A DNA stretch of 64,000 bases from Kineosporiaceae bacterium (GCA_016794595.1 JAEUJN010000015.1:20834-84833), one strand, 5' to 3'; shown: positions 28,333 to 37,315, numbered from the stretch's first letter. Notes: a model not told the origin generated them from the letters alone. Translations and numbers: made by a program.

Positions 28333-29880
28333 GTGAGGCGGACGGGGCTCTCCCGGCGTCAGGTTCTGCGCGGGATCGCCGGTGCCGCCGGCCTGGCCGC
28401 CGTGTCCGGTTGCACCCGCGAGGTTCCCCACGGATCGGCACACGCCGCCGCGGCGCCGTCCGCACTGGCCGGGGCCGTGCGCGCGGCGGAGGCGGCTCGA
28501 CCCACCACCGGAGCAGTCCGCACCTTCTCCCTGGTGGCACAACCGGCCGAGGTCGACCTCGGCGGCAGGATCGTCTCCACCTGGACCTACGGCGGCGTCC
28601 TGCCCGGAGCGCCGTTCCGTGCCACCGCCGGTGACCGGGTGCGGATCGCCGTGCGCAACGAGTTGCCCGAGCCGACCAGCGTGCACTGGCACGGCCTGGC
28701 GATTCGCAACGACATGGACGGCGTCCCCGGCCTGACCACACCGGAGATCGGCACAGGGGCGACGTCCACGTACGACTTCGTCGTCCCCGACCCGGGCACC
28801 CATTGGTTCCACCCTCACCACGGGCTGCAGCTCGACCGGGGCCTGTCCGCGGCGTTCATCATCGATGACCCAGGCGATCCGGGTGACCACGACGTCGAGT
28901 GGGTGCTGCTCCTGGACGACTGGACGGACGGCGTCGGCCGCAGCCCCGAGCAGATCTACGCCGATCTGACCGGGGGCACACCGACGGACGGCTCGGCCAT
29001 GCGGCCCGACGAGGCGGATGGGATGGGCGGGATGGCTGGGATGGGTCATGGGGGTGACGCGGGCATGCGGGGCATGGCGGACATGTCCCCGGACGGCGAC
29101 GTGACCTACCCGCTGTACCTGATCAACGGGCGCGGCCCGGAGGCGCCGGAGGTGTTGCGCGCCCGGGCGGGACAACGGGTTCGGCTGCGCATCGTCAACG
29201 CCGCCGCGGACACGATCTTCACCGTCGCGCTGGGCGGACACCGGCTGACGATCACCCACACGGACGGGTTCCCCGTGGCGCCGGTCACCACCTCCGCCGT
29301 GCGGATCGGCATGGGCGAACGCTACGACGCCGTGGTGACCCTCGAGGACGGGGTGTTCCCCCTGGTGGCCGCCCCCTCGGGCAAGCAGGGGACGGCGCGA
29401 GCCCTGGTCACGACAGGCGCCGGCACGCCACCGCCCACCTCGCAGCTCCCGCCCGAGCTGTCGAGCCGGCCGCTGACCGCCGAGCTGCTCAGCGCGACCG
29501 AGGACGCCGCGCTACCCGCCGGGGACCCCGACACCGAGCTGGACCTGATCCTCGCCGGAACGATGCATCCCTATGTCTGGACGATCAACGGCACCACCTA
29601 TGACCGGTCGGCGCCGCTGATGATCCGACCCGGGCAGGCCGGTCGGATCCGGATCCGCAACCACTCGATGATGTCCCACCCGGTGCACCTGCACGGCCAC
29701 ACCGTTCAGCTCGGGCCTGCCGGGGGTACCGGCCCCCGCAAGGACACCCTGCTGATGCCACCCATGGGTGGGGCTGACGTCGCCCTGATCGCGGACAACC
29801 CCGGCCGCTGGATGGTCCACTGCCACAACGCTTATCACGCCGAGGCGGGAATGATGACCCGCCTGGACTACCAGCTGTGA
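28333..29880 (+). CDS. Multicopper oxidase, Tat-exported lipoprotein-like
   Basis: Three-cupredoxin copper oxidase of 515 residues, probably oxidising Cu(I) outside the membrane. GTG 28333 has a GAGGAGGT ribosome-binding site. The N-terminus has a twin-arginine signal (SRRQVLRG) and a possible lipobox (AAVSGC). Copper ligands are all present: HWHG at 118-121, HWFHPHH at 157-163, HPVHLHGH at 449-456 and HCHNAYHAEAGM at 496-507 with an axial Met. A methionine-rich loop (about residues 235-257) resembles that of CueO-type cuprous oxidases. Divergent from the copper ATPase across a CsoR-type operator. Confidence 0.92.
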   Translation: MRRTGLSRRQVLRGIAGAAGLAAVSGCTREVPHGSAHAAAAPSALAGAVRAAEAARPTTGAVRTFSLVAQPAEVDLGGRIVSTWTYGGVLPGAPFRATAGDRVRIAVRNELPEPTSVHWHGLAIRNDMDGVPGLTTPEIGTGATSTYDFVVPDPGTHWFHPHHGLQLDRGLSAAFIIDDPGDPGDHDVEWVLLLDDWTDGVGRSPEQIYADLTGGTPTDGSAMRPDEADGMGGMAGMGHGGDAGMRGMADMSPDGDVTYPLYLINGRGPEAPEVLRARAGQRVRLRIVNAAADTIFTVALGGHRLTITHTDGFPVAPVTTSAVRIGMGERYDAVVTLEDGVFPLVAAPSGKQGTARALVTTGAGTPPPTSQLPPELSSRPLTAELLSATEDAALPAGDPDTELDLILAGTMHPYVWTINGTTYDRSAPLMIRPGQAGRIRIRNHSMMSHPVHLHGHTVQLGPAGGTGPRKDTLLMPPMGGADVALIADNPGRWMVHCHNAYHAEAGMMTRLDYQL

Positions 29881-29913
29881 CGAACCATGCATCGCGCCGC
29901 GTGCCGGCTGCGG

Positions 29914-30687
29914 TCAGGCCGTGACCTCCAGGGCATGGGCCAATCGCGCGACCCGGTGGTCGATGTCGGCATAGGCGGTCTCGAAGGCCTCGTCGGTGTC
30001 GGCGGCGGCAGGGTCGGGAATGGCCCAGTGCAACCAGCCACGGCCCACAGCCCCTGCCGGCCGGGTCAGGGGCCGGTCGATCGTCAGGGCGCTGAGCTCC
30101 TCGTGGGCGTTGTCGCACACGGCGACCAGCACATCCCCCGCCTGCACCGTGTCCTCGACCAGCCGCGTGCGGGGGGAGCGCAGCGCCAGCCGGTGCCGAC
30201 GGGCAGCGGCCAGGGTGCGGGGGTGCACCCGCTCGGCCGGGTGAGTTCCGGCGCTGGTGGCCGGGATCGAACTGACCTGGGCCCACCGCGCGGCGGCCAG
30301 TTGGGACCGGGCCGAGTTGTGCGTGCACACGAACACCACCCGGGGTAGTCGGGCCGGCGCCGGCGGGTGGGTGCCGGCAGCAGAGGCCTCGACGAGCGTG
30401 GCGACCGACGGATCGTCCCAGCGCAGTTGCACGTAGGTGCGGCGCTTGTCGCCCTCGGAGCGCACCCGACGGATGATCCCTGCCTCCTCGAGCGTGCCGA
30501 GGTGGAAGGCCAACAGGTTGGTGGCGAGTCCGGTCGCAGAAGCGAGTTCCCCGGGCGAGGCGTCGCCGTAGGTCAGGTGATCGACCAACTGCAGTCGTAC
30601 GGGTTCGCCGAGTGCCGCGAACCGGGCAGCACGCCGTCCGAGCATGTCCTCACCCGCTTCAACCGGTCGTCGCCTGTCCAGGGTCAT
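29914..30687 (-). CDS. ArsR - arsenate reductase (LMW phosphatase) fusion
   Basis: Two-domain protein of 257 residues. Residues 15-95 are an ArsR winged helix (FAALGEPVRLQLVDHL, TNLLAFHLGTLEEAGIIRR). Residues 115-257 are a low-molecular-weight-phosphatase/ArsC domain with catalytic loop CTHNSARS (Cys121 to Arg127). The HTH part has no cysteine at all, so the classical arsenite site of ArsR is absent; sensing could use the catalytic domain. It is divergent from the aquaporin gene, with a perfect 10-bp palindrome between them. Domain fusions of this kind are known in actinobacteria; the function is inferred. Confidence 0.88.
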   Translation of the reverse strand: MTLDRRRPVEAGEDMLGRRAARFAALGEPVRLQLVDHLTYGDASPGELASATGLATNLLAFHLGTLEEAGIIRRVRSEGDKRRTYVQLRWDDPSVATLVEASAAGTHPPAPARLPRVVFVCTHNSARSQLAAARWAQVSSIPATSAGTHPAERVHPRTLAAARRHRLALRSPRTRLVEDTVQAGDVLVAVCDNAHEELSALTIDRPLTRPAGAVGRGWLHWAIPDPAAADTDEAFETAYADIDHRVARLAHALEVTA

Positions 30688-30705
30688 CAGTTTACTTCAC
30701 GAGGA

Positions 30706-30729
30706 TTGACTCAATGGTGATTGAGTCAA
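30706..30729. promoter_or_regulatory. ArsR-type operator over the aquaporin promoter
   Basis: TTGACTCAAT (30706-30715), GGTG, then the exact reverse complement ATTGAGTCAA (30720-30729). TTGACT can serve as -35 and TATGAT (30731-30736) as -10, six bases before the aquaporin ATG, so that transcript is leaderless. Repressor binding would block both divergent units. Confidence 0.8.
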
Positions 30730-30742
30730 CTATGATAGCCCC

Positions 30743-31552
30743 ATGAGCGAGGTCACGGCAGCCCCCGGTGCGGCGCACTCCCCCGACCCCCAGACCCAGC
30801 CGTCGCCCCCGCCGGATCCGTTGCCCCCGTTGGCCCGCCGGCTGCTCTCCGAGGCGGTCGGCACCGGCCTCCTGGTCGCGGTCGTGGTGGGTTCCGGGAT
30901 CGCGGCGCAGCGCCTCTCCCCGAACGACGTGGGCCTGCAGTTGCTCTACAACTCCCTGGCCACGGTGATGGGGCTCACCGTGCTCATCCTGCAGTTCGGC
31001 CCGGTCTCCGGCGCCCACTTCAACCCGGTCGTGTCCTTCGCGGACTGGCTGCTCGGGCACCGCAGCGGGCACGGCCTGCCCTTGCGCGACGTGGCCTGGT
31101 ACGCCCTCGCCCAGACCGTCGGCGCGATCGCCGGGGCCGGTCTGGCCAATCTCATGTACGGCCTTCCGGCCGTGGCGATCTCGACCCACCACCGGGTCAG
31201 CGGTGGGGTCCTGCTGTCCGAGGTGGTGGCCACCGCGGGCCTGATCGGGATCATCTTCGCCCTCGCCCGTTCCGGCCGGGCACCCCTGTCCGCAGCGGCG
31301 GTCGGTGCGTACATCGGGGCGGCGTACTGGTACACCGCGTCCACCTCGTTCGCCAACCCCGCCGTGACCGTCGGGCGCATGTTCTCGGACACCTTCGCCG
31401 GCATCGCCCCGGGCTCGGTGCCGGCGTTCATCGGCGTCCAGATCATCGGCTGCCTGGTCGGCGCACTGCTGGTTCGGGCGCTCTACCCGGACGTCGGCGA
31501 GGCCGCCGACGACGTCGTCGTCGCCCACCTGGACTATCAGCAACGCCCCTGA
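30743..31552 (+). CDS. Aquaglyceroporin-family channel (AqpS-like)
   Basis: MIP-family membrane channel, 269 residues, six helices and two half-helices. The first pore motif is HFNPVV (NPV rather than NPA, near residue 95) and the second is FANPAVTVGR near 205. In arsenic operons such channels let arsenite produced by ArsC leave the cell, as AqpS does in rhizobia. First gene of a plus-strand run (aquaporin, arsC, trxB, arsR, permease, thioredoxin-like, acr3), controlled by the operator just upstream. The proline-rich N-terminal 35 residues are unusual. Confidence 0.88.
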   Translation: MSEVTAAPGAAHSPDPQTQPSPPPDPLPPLARRLLSEAVGTGLLVAVVVGSGIAAQRLSPNDVGLQLLYNSLATVMGLTVLILQFGPVSGAHFNPVVSFADWLLGHRSGHGLPLRDVAWYALAQTVGAIAGAGLANLMYGLPAVAISTHHRVSGGVLLSEVVATAGLIGIIFALARSGRAPLSAAAVGAYIGAAYWYTASTSFANPAVTVGRMFSDTFAGIAPGSVPAFIGVQIIGCLVGALLVRALYPDVGEAADDVVVAHLDYQQRP

Positions 31553-31597
31553 ACCCTCGACCGCCCTGGCATCACCCACCTCGCGAAAGGAACCCCC

Positions 31598-32026
31598 GTG
31601 GCCTTCAAGTCCGACAAGCCCTCCGTGCTCTTCGTCTGCATCCACAACGCCGGCCGCTCCCAGATGGCCGCCGGCTGGCTCGCCCACCTCGCCGGTGACG
31701 CCATCGAGGTCCGCTCCGCCGGCACCGCACCCGCCGACCAGGTCAACCCGGCCGCCGTCGCGGCGATGCAGGAGGTCGGCATCGACATCACCTCGGCCAC
31801 CCCGAAAGTCCTCACCGGAGAGGCTGTTCAGGTCAGTGACGTGGTGATCACCATGGGATGCGGGGACACCTGCCCCTTCTACCCCGGCACCCGTTACCTC
31901 GACTGGCCGCTGGAGGACCCCGCGGGGCAGGGCCTCGAGGCGGTCCGACCCATCCGGGACAAGATCAGGTCCAACGTCGAGCAGCTCATCGCCGAACTGC
32001 TCCCCGACCGCAGCGCCACCGCCTGA
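31598..32026 (+). CDS. arsC: Arsenate reductase, thioredoxin-coupled LMW-PTP type
   Basis: Reduces arsenate to arsenite in the cytosol. The 142-residue product has the P-loop CIHNAGRS (Cys14, Arg20), the two relay cysteines MGCGDTC (Cys88, Cys92) and the catalytic Asp segment LDWPLEDP, the complete set of the thioredoxin-dependent class. GTG 31598 has an AAAGGA ribosome-binding site. It is followed by a thioredoxin reductase gene, which could recycle the electron donor. Confidence 0.95.
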   Translation: MAFKSDKPSVLFVCIHNAGRSQMAAGWLAHLAGDAIEVRSAGTAPADQVNPAAVAAMQEVGIDITSATPKVLTGEAVQVSDVVITMGCGDTCPFYPGTRYLDWPLEDPAGQGLEAVRPIRDKIRSNVEQLIAELLPDRSATA

Positions 32027-32055
32027 GCGGTTGCGGGACCAGGGGAGCAGCTGAC

Positions 32056-33060
32056 ATGCCGAGTGATGTCCGTGACGTGATCATCGTCGGATCGGGCCCG
32101 GCCGGGTACACCGCCGCCATCTATGCCGCCCGAGCGGACCTGAACCCGTTGGTGTTCGAGGGGTCGGTGACCGCGGGCGGTGCGCTGATGACCACCACGG
32201 AGGTGGAGAACTTCCCCGGCTTCCCGACCGGCATCCAGGGGCCCGACCTGATGGCGCAGCTGCGCGAGCAGGCGGCCCGGTTCGGTGCCGAGCTGGTCGC
32301 GAACGACGTGGTGGCCCTGCGCCTGACGGAACAGGTCAAGGAGGTCGACGTCCCGGCCGAGACCGGGGTCGGGGTGGTCACCCACCGGGCCAGGGCCGTG
32401 ATCCTGGCGACCGGCTCGGCCTACCGCGAGCTCGGGCTGCCGAACGAGAAGCGGCTCTCCGGCCGGGGGGTGAGCCGGTGCGCCACCTGCGACGGGTTCT
32501 TCTTCCGCGGCCAGGACATCGCCGTGGTCGGTGGCGGGGACTCCGCGGTCGAGGAGGCCACGTTCCTGACCCGGTTCGCCGCCTCGGTGACCCTGATCCA
32601 CCGCCGGGACAGCCTGCGCGCCTCGAAGATCATGCAGGCGAGGGCGTTCGACGACCCGAAGCTGCACCTGCGCTGGAACAGCGAGGTCGTCGACGTGCTC
32701 GGCCAGGACAAGGTCAGCGGCATCCTGGTCCGCGACACCCGAACCGGCGCGGAGCAGGACCTGGCCGTGACCGGCCTGTTCGTCGCGATCGGCCACGACC
32801 CCCGGGTCGACCTCGTGCGCGACCAGCTCACCCTGGACGACGCCGGCTACATCGCCGTCCAGGGCCGTTCGACGTTGACCTCGCTGCCGGGGGTGTTCGC
32901 CTGCGGCGACGTGGTCGACCACACCTACCGGCAGGCGATCACGGCTGCGGGCTCCGGGTGTGCAGCGGCCCTGGACGCCGAGCGCTTCCTCGCCGCCCAG
33001 ACCGACACCCCATCGGCACCGGTCACCGCCACTGCGGCGGAGCCCACCGCCGCCCGCTGA
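32056..33060 (+). CDS. trxB: Thioredoxin reductase
   Basis: FAD- and NADPH-dependent flavoenzyme of 334 residues that reduces thioredoxin. FAD motif GSGPAG at 12-17, redox pair CATC at 142-145, NADPH motif [11 protein letters not shown] near 158, and the second FAD motif FACGDVVD near 280. A 25-residue Ala/Thr/Pro-rich tail is atypical. Placed directly after arsC, it probably supplies reducing power for arsenate reduction as a second, operon-specific copy besides the housekeeping one. Confidence 0.93.
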   Translation: MPSDVRDVIIVGSGPAGYTAAIYAARADLNPLVFEGSVTAGGALMTTTEVENFPGFPTGIQGPDLMAQLREQAARFGAELVANDVVALRLTEQVKEVDVPAETGVGVVTHRARAVILATGSAYRELGLPNEKRLSGRGVSRCATCDGFFFRGQDIAVVGGGDSAVEEATFLTRFAASVTLIHRRDSLRASKIMQARAFDDPKLHLRWNSEVVDVLGQDKVSGILVRDTRTGAEQDLAVTGLFVAIGHDPRVDLVRDQLTLDDAGYIAVQGRSTLTSLPGVFACGDVVDHTYRQAITAAGSGCAAALDAERFLAAQTDTPSAPVTATAAEPTAAR

Positions 33061-33145
33061 GAGCCGGCCCGCTGTGGCGAGACACACCCCGTGCTCCCGC
33101 CCCAGCGGGACATCGGTCCCGACCAGGAGCCCGGCGGCGAAACGA

Positions 33146-33182
33146 CACTTCAAGCGTGGTTGCATCGATCGCCGTTGAAGTG
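33146..33182. promoter_or_regulatory. Candidate ArsR operator
   Basis: CACTTCAA (33146-33153) and TTGAAGTG (33175-33182) form a perfect 8-base inverted repeat around the proposed start of the second arsR gene. Either GTG 33156 or GTG 33180 starts the gene, so the operator overlaps the coding start. Confidence 0.55.
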
Positions 33183-33479
33183 AACGCCCTGGACGGCGCG
33201 GCCGGGCCGGCAGCGCTGCTGGCGGTCGCCGCGGATCCGAACCGGCTCGCGGTGCTGCAGGTCCTGGCCGGTGGGACCACGTGTGTGTGCCGCCTGCAGG
33301 AACAGATCCCGATCGCGCCGAACCTGTTGAGCTATCACCTCAAGGTGCTCCGCGAGGCGGGATTGATCAGCGCTGCCCGACGTGGTCGGTGGATCGACTA
33401 CTCCCTGAACGACTCTGCGCTCCAGCGGCTGCATGCGGCACTGCCGGCCGTCCCGGTCGACGAACCGAGCCCGCGGTGA
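33156..33479 (+). CDS. arsR: ArsR-family arsenite-responsive repressor
   Basis: Winged-helix metalloregulator of 107 residues. The metal-binding helix reads TTCVCRLQE (Cys43, Cys45), the classical CxC arsenite site, followed by the recognition helix LLSYHLKVLREAGLI. The start is unsure between GTG 33156 and GTG 33180; neither has a ribosome-binding site. Its stop overlaps the permease start (GTGA), so it is translationally coupled to that gene. Confidence 0.87.
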   Translation: MVASIAVEVNALDGAAGPAALLAVAADPNRLAVLQVLAGGTTCVCRLQEQIPIAPNLLSYHLKVLREAGLISAARRGRWIDYSLNDSALQRLHAALPAVPVDEPSPR

Positions 33480-34534
33480 GGGTCACCCTGGTACCGAGGG
33501 ACGCCCCGCTGACCGGGCACCGGTTCGCGACGCTGGCGGTCGCCGCGGCGGTGGTGTGGGCGGCGGCCTACTGGCTCAACGGCCGGGTCTGGGACGCCGT
33601 CCTGGTCGACCTCCTGCACCTGGACCCGGCCGCGCGCTGGGTGGAGTCGGTCCGGTTCTTCTGCTTCGACACCGTCAAGATCGCGCTGCTGCTGACCGCG
33701 ATCATCTTCGTGGTCACGTTCGGGCGCTCGTATCTCAGCGTGGAACGCACGCGCGCGCTGCTGGGTGGGCGCCGCGAGGGCGTCGGCAACGTGATGGCCG
33801 CCGGCCTGGGCGTGGTGACGCCGTTCTGCTCGTGCAGCGCGGTGCCCGCCTTCATCGGGTTCGTTGCGGCAGGAGTCCCGATCGGGGTCACCCTGTCGTT
33901 CCTGATCGCCTCTCCTCTGGTGAACGAGATCGCGATCGGCTTGTTGGTGAGCATGTTCGGAGTACGGATCGCCCTGCTCTATGTCGGTGCCGGTCTGGTC
34001 ATCGCCGTCGTCGCCGGGTGGGTGCTGGGCCGTTCCGGGGCCCAGCGGTGGGTCGAGCCCTTCGTCTTCGAGACCCGCCTGCACGGACAGGTCATCGACC
34101 CCAGCCAGGGGTTGGACCTGCGTGACCGGGTCGGGATCGCCGCCGAGGAGGTCCGCTCCATCCTGCGCCGGATCTGGCCGTACCTGCTGGTCGGGATCGG
34201 GCTCGGGGCGCTCATCCACGGGTGGGCACCACAGGAGGTGTTCACGCGGTACGCCGGTGCCGGGAATCCGTTCGCGGTGCTGGTGGCCGTGGTGATCGGG
34301 GTCCCGCTGTACTCCAATGCCGCCGGGATCCTGCCGCTGGTCGAGGTCCTGCACGACAAGGGCCTGCCCATGGGCACACTGCTCGCCTTCATGATGAGCG
34401 TGGTCGCGCTGTCCCTGCCCGAACTGATCCTGCTGCGCAGGGTGTTGAGGCCGCCGCTGCTCGCGGCATTCGTGGCCGTTGTCGCGACCGGGATCGTGGC
34501 TGTCGGCTACCTGTTCAACGCTGTCCTCGGTTGA
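33476..34534 (+). CDS. Permease of the ArsP / DUF318 family
   Basis: Integral membrane permease of 352 residues from GTG 33476, about eight to ten helices in two repeats. The motif TPFCSCSAVPAFIGF near residue 120 and the second-half segment GVPLYSNAAGILPL define the family. Members such as ArsP export trivalent organoarsenicals like methylarsenite or roxarsone products. In an island that also encodes ArsM, which makes methylated arsenic, that role is reasonable but not proven. Coupled to the preceding arsR. Confidence 0.85.
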   Translation: MRVTLVPRDAPLTGHRFATLAVAAAVVWAAAYWLNGRVWDAVLVDLLHLDPAARWVESVRFFCFDTVKIALLLTAIIFVVTFGRSYLSVERTRALLGGRREGVGNVMAAGLGVVTPFCSCSAVPAFIGFVAAGVPIGVTLSFLIASPLVNEIAIGLLVSMFGVRIALLYVGAGLVIAVVAGWVLGRSGAQRWVEPFVFETRLHGQVIDPSQGLDLRDRVGIAAEEVRSILRRIWPYLLVGIGLGALIHGWAPQEVFTRYAGAGNPFAVLVAVVIGVPLYSNAAGILPLVEVLHDKGLPMGTLLAFMMSVVALSLPELILLRRVLRPPLLAAFVAVVATGIVAVGYLFNAVLG

Positions 34535-34565
34535 GAACGGCGACATCCGGAGAGGGTGAACCGCA

Positions 34566-34820
34566 ATGATCGTCAAGGTGTTGGGTCCGGGATGCGCCAA
34601 CTGCCGCAACCTGGAGAGCGCGACCAGGTCGGCCCTGGCCGACCTCGGCCTGCAGGCCACGGTCGAGAAGGTGACCGACTACGCGGCCATCGCCGGCTAC
34701 GGGGTGATGCGCACGCCGGCCCTGGTGATCGACGAGACCGTCGTGGTCTCGGGTCGGGTGCCGAGCGTGGCTCAGGTCCGCGAGTTGCTCACCGCAGCCG
34801 GTGCGACCGGCGGGCAGTGA
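34566..34820 (+). CDS. Small thioredoxin-fold redox protein
   Basis: 84-residue thioredoxin-like protein of the small redox-active disulfide family, with active site GPGCANCRNLE (Cys10, Cys13) and cis-proline region RTPALVIDE. It ends in the start codon of acr3 (TGATG overlap). It may serve the neighbouring permease or ArsC as an electron donor; such proteins are frequent beside DUF318 permeases. Confidence 0.88.
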   Translation: MIVKVLGPGCANCRNLESATRSALADLGLQATVEKVTDYAAIAGYGVMRTPALVIDETVVVSGRVPSVAQVRELLTAAGATGGQ

Positions 34821-35905
34821 TGATGGCACAGGTGAGGACAGCCGGAGATGAGGGCCACGTCGTCGCCCGCTTGTCCCGGCTCGATCGGTTCCTGCCGGTC
34901 TGGATCGGCGCCGCCATGCTGACCGGGCTCCTGCTGGGCCGCGCCGTCCCGGGCCTGAACAGCGCGTTGGAGGCCGTGAAGGTCGGCGGGGTCTCGTTGC
35001 CGATCGCACTCGGGCTGTTGGTGATGATGTACCCGGTGCTGGCCAAGGTCCGCTATGACCGGCTCGACACGGTCACTCGCGACCGCACGTTGCTGGTCCC
35101 CTCACTCGTCCTGAACTGGCTGGTCGGCCCGGCGCTGATGTTCGCCCTGGCCTGGCTGTTCCTGCCCGATCAGCCCGCCTACCGCACCGGGCTGATCATC
35201 GTCGGCCTGGCCCGGTGCATCGCCATGGTGATCATCTGGAACGACCTGGCCTGCGGCGACCGGGAGGCCGCCGCGGTGCTCGTGGCACTCAACAGCCTGT
35301 TCCAGGTGCTCGCGTTCGGCCTGCTCGGCTGGTTCTATCTCAGCGTGCTGCCCGGCTGGCTCGACCTGCCGGGCGACCGACTCGAGGTCTCGGCGTGGGA
35401 CATCGCCCGCAATGTGTTGATCTTCCTCGGGATCCCCCTTGCCGCGGGATACGCCACGCGCCGACTGGGCGAGCGTGCTCGCGGCCGGGCGTGGTACGAA
35501 TCCCGCTTCCTGCCCCGGATCGGCCCTGCCGCGCTGTACGGGCTGCTGTTCACGATCGTCATCCTGTTCGCCCTGCAGGGTGAGGCGATCACCGGCAAGC
35601 CGTGGGACGTCGTCCGGATCGCCCTGCCGCTGCTCGCCTATTTCGCCGTGATGTGGACCGGCTCGTTCGCGCTCGGGCGCGCCCTGCGCCTGCCCTACGA
35701 CCGCACCGCCACGCTGGCGTTCACCGCTGCGGGCAACAACTTCGAACTCGCGATCGCCGTGGCGATCGGCACCTTCGGGGTCACCTCGGGCCAGGCCCTG
35801 GCCGGGGTGGTCGGGCCCCTGATCGAGGTTCCCGTCCTGGTCGCCCTGGTCTACGTCAGCCTCGCCGCGCGACGCCGGCTGTTCGGGCCCGCCGAGCCGG
35901 CCTGA
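34820..35905 (+). CDS. acr3: Arsenite efflux transporter Acr3
   Basis: Membrane arsenite/H+ antiporter of the ACR3 family, 361 residues, ten helices. Family marks: MMYPVLAKVRYD near residue 75, GLARCIAMVIIWNDLACGD with the essential Cys near 130, and GNNFELAIAVAIGTFG near 305. ATG 34820 overlaps the stop of the thioredoxin-like gene. Last gene of the plus-strand arsenic run; arsM is convergent, with only two bases between the stop codons. Confidence 0.94.
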   Translation: MMAQVRTAGDEGHVVARLSRLDRFLPVWIGAAMLTGLLLGRAVPGLNSALEAVKVGGVSLPIALGLLVMMYPVLAKVRYDRLDTVTRDRTLLVPSLVLNWLVGPALMFALAWLFLPDQPAYRTGLIIVGLARCIAMVIIWNDLACGDREAAAVLVALNSLFQVLAFGLLGWFYLSVLPGWLDLPGDRLEVSAWDIARNVLIFLGIPLAAGYATRRLGERARGRAWYESRFLPRIGPAALYGLLFTIVILFALQGEAITGKPWDVVRIALPLLAYFAVMWTGSFALGRALRLPYDRTATLAFTAAGNNFELAIAVAIGTFGVTSGQALAGVVGPLIEVPVLVALVYVSLAARRRLFGPAEPA

Positions 35906-35907
35906 GG

Positions 35908-36825
35908 TCAGGCCGGCTTGGTCGCGCGGACGAAGGCGCTGGCCACCGCACCGTCCATCGCGGCCAGCACGGAGGCGAGGTCTGCCGGGATGTCCTCGGG
36001 GCGAAGACCTTCCACGAGATCGAGCAGGTCCTCACGGTCGTAGGTGCGGGTGATCTCCACCGCGGCGTCGGTGAAACCGGTCGCGGTCAGCTTCTCGACA
36101 TACTCGGTGTCCAGCAGGGCGCCGGCGATGCACCCGGTCCACAGTCGCATCGCCCGCCGCGCGGGCTCGGGCAGCGGGCGCGTCACCACGATGTCGGAGA
36201 CGGCGAATCGCCCACCCGGGGCCAGCACCCGGAACGCCTCCCTCAGGACCGGGTCCTTGTCGGCGGCCAGGTTGATCACGCAGTTGGAGATGACGACGTC
36301 AACCGTGTTGTCCGGCAACGGGATGTCCTCGATCGTGCCCTGCAGGAACTCCGCGTTCGACACCCCGGCCTCGGCCTGGTTCCGCCGGGCGAGGTCCAGC
36401 ATCTCCGGGGTCATGTCCAGGCCGTAGGCCTTACCGGTGGGACCGACACGTCGAGCGGACAGCAGCACGTCCAGCCCGCCGCCGGATCCCAGGTCCAGGA
36501 CGGTCTGTCCGGCCGTGAGTTCGGCCAGCGCGGTCGGGTTGCCACACCCCAGGGACGCCGCGAGCGCCCCGGCGGAGGTCTGCTCGGCCTCGGCGTCGTA
36601 CAGGTCGCGGGTGATCGGGTCAGCCGCCGAGGTGATCGAACCCTGCCCGGCCTCCTCGGACCCACCGCAACAGGTCGGACCGCAGCACGAGCCGGTCGCA
36701 CCACCGGCATCGAGGGCGAGACTGGTCTGCCGCGCGGCCGCGGCGTAGCGATCGCGGACCGCCTCGCGCAGGTCCTCGGGACTCATCGCGGCGGGATCGG
36801 TTGTGGTCGACGGGGTCTGGCTCAT
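35908..36825 (-). CDS. arsM: Arsenite S-adenosylmethionine methyltransferase
   Basis: Methylates arsenite using SAM, giving methylated and eventually volatile arsenicals. The 305-residue protein starts at ATG 36825. It has SAM motif VLDLGSGGGLDVLLSA near residue 90, the arsenic-binding cysteines in LGCGNP, SNCVINL and WTGCIAGA, and an N-terminal cysteine cluster GSCCGPTCCGG near 47-57 found in many prokaryotic ArsM. It is divergent from the third arsR across a 133-base region with two nested inverted repeats, so it is probably arsenite-inducible. Confidence 0.94.
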   Translation of the reverse strand: MSQTPSTTTDPAAMSPEDLREAVRDRYAAAARQTSLALDAGGATGSCCGPTCCGGSEEAGQGSITSAADPITRDLYDAEAEQTSAGALAASLGCGNPTALAELTAGQTVLDLGSGGGLDVLLSARRVGPTGKAYGLDMTPEMLDLARRNQAEAGVSNAEFLQGTIEDIPLPDNTVDVVISNCVINLAADKDPVLREAFRVLAPGGRFAVSDIVVTRPLPEPARRAMRLWTGCIAGALLDTEYVEKLTATGFTDAAVEITRTYDREDLLDLVEGLRPEDIPADLASVLAAMDGAVASAFVRATKPA

Positions 36826-36891
36826 CGGATCACTCTCATTCCACGGGTCGCCTGGGCGACAGCGGCTTCGGCACCAGCGAACTCGCCGTTG

Positions 36892-36970
36892 CTGTTTCGA
36901 TGTTTGTCGAATCAGCTCCATCATTGCCCCATGCTTCGACAACTGTCAAGATAGACAGATGTCGAAACAG
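36892..36970. promoter_or_regulatory. Nested operators between arsM and arsR
   Basis: Inner pair TTGTCGAA (36904-36911) and TTCGACAA (36935-36942); outer pair CTGTTTCGA (36892-36900) and TCGAAACAG (36962-36970). Both are perfect inverted repeats in the arsM/arsR divergent region. The outer right arm lies within the first codons of arsR. Confidence 0.65.
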
Positions 36971-37315
36971 GCGTCGATCCCGGTCACCGACACCAACGCC
37001 GCGAGCTGCTGCCCGCCGCTGGCGGTTCAGGCGCTCTCCCCTGCCGACGCCGCCGACATCGCCCCCCTGTTCAAGGCGTTGTCGGATCCGGTCCGCTTGC
37101 GCCTGATGTCGATGATCGCCTCGATCGACGAGGCCTGCGTCTGCGACCTCACCGGGGCCTTCGACGTCTCGGCACCGACCATCTCCCACCACCTGAAGGT
37201 GCTCCGAGAGGCCGGATTGATCGTCGGCGACCGCCGCGCCACCTGGGTCTACTACCGCGCCGATCCCGACGCCTTGCGCCGGCTCGCCGCCCTGCTCCAG
37301 GTACATCCGGACTGA
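36959..37315 (+). CDS. arsR: ArsR-family arsenite-responsive repressor (N-terminal CC type)
   Basis: 118-residue winged-helix repressor. It carries a vicinal cysteine pair at residues 17-18 (ASCCPP) and CVCDL at 60-62 in the helix before recognition helix PTISHHLKVLREAGLI. Corynebacterium-type ArsR binds arsenite through an N-terminal CC pair plus one more Cys, which matches. It probably controls itself and arsM through the nested inverted repeats. Confidence 0.9.
   Translation: MSKQASIPVTDTNAASCCPPLAVQALSPADAADIAPLFKALSDPVRLRLMSMIASIDEACVCDLTGAFDVSAPTISHHLKVLREAGLIVGDRRATWVYYRADPDALRRLAALLQVHPD

Noticed and set aside
30692..31687. Minus-strand frame of 331 codons over the aquaporin
   Set aside because: Shadow of the aquaporin gene, which has both pore motifs on the plus strand.
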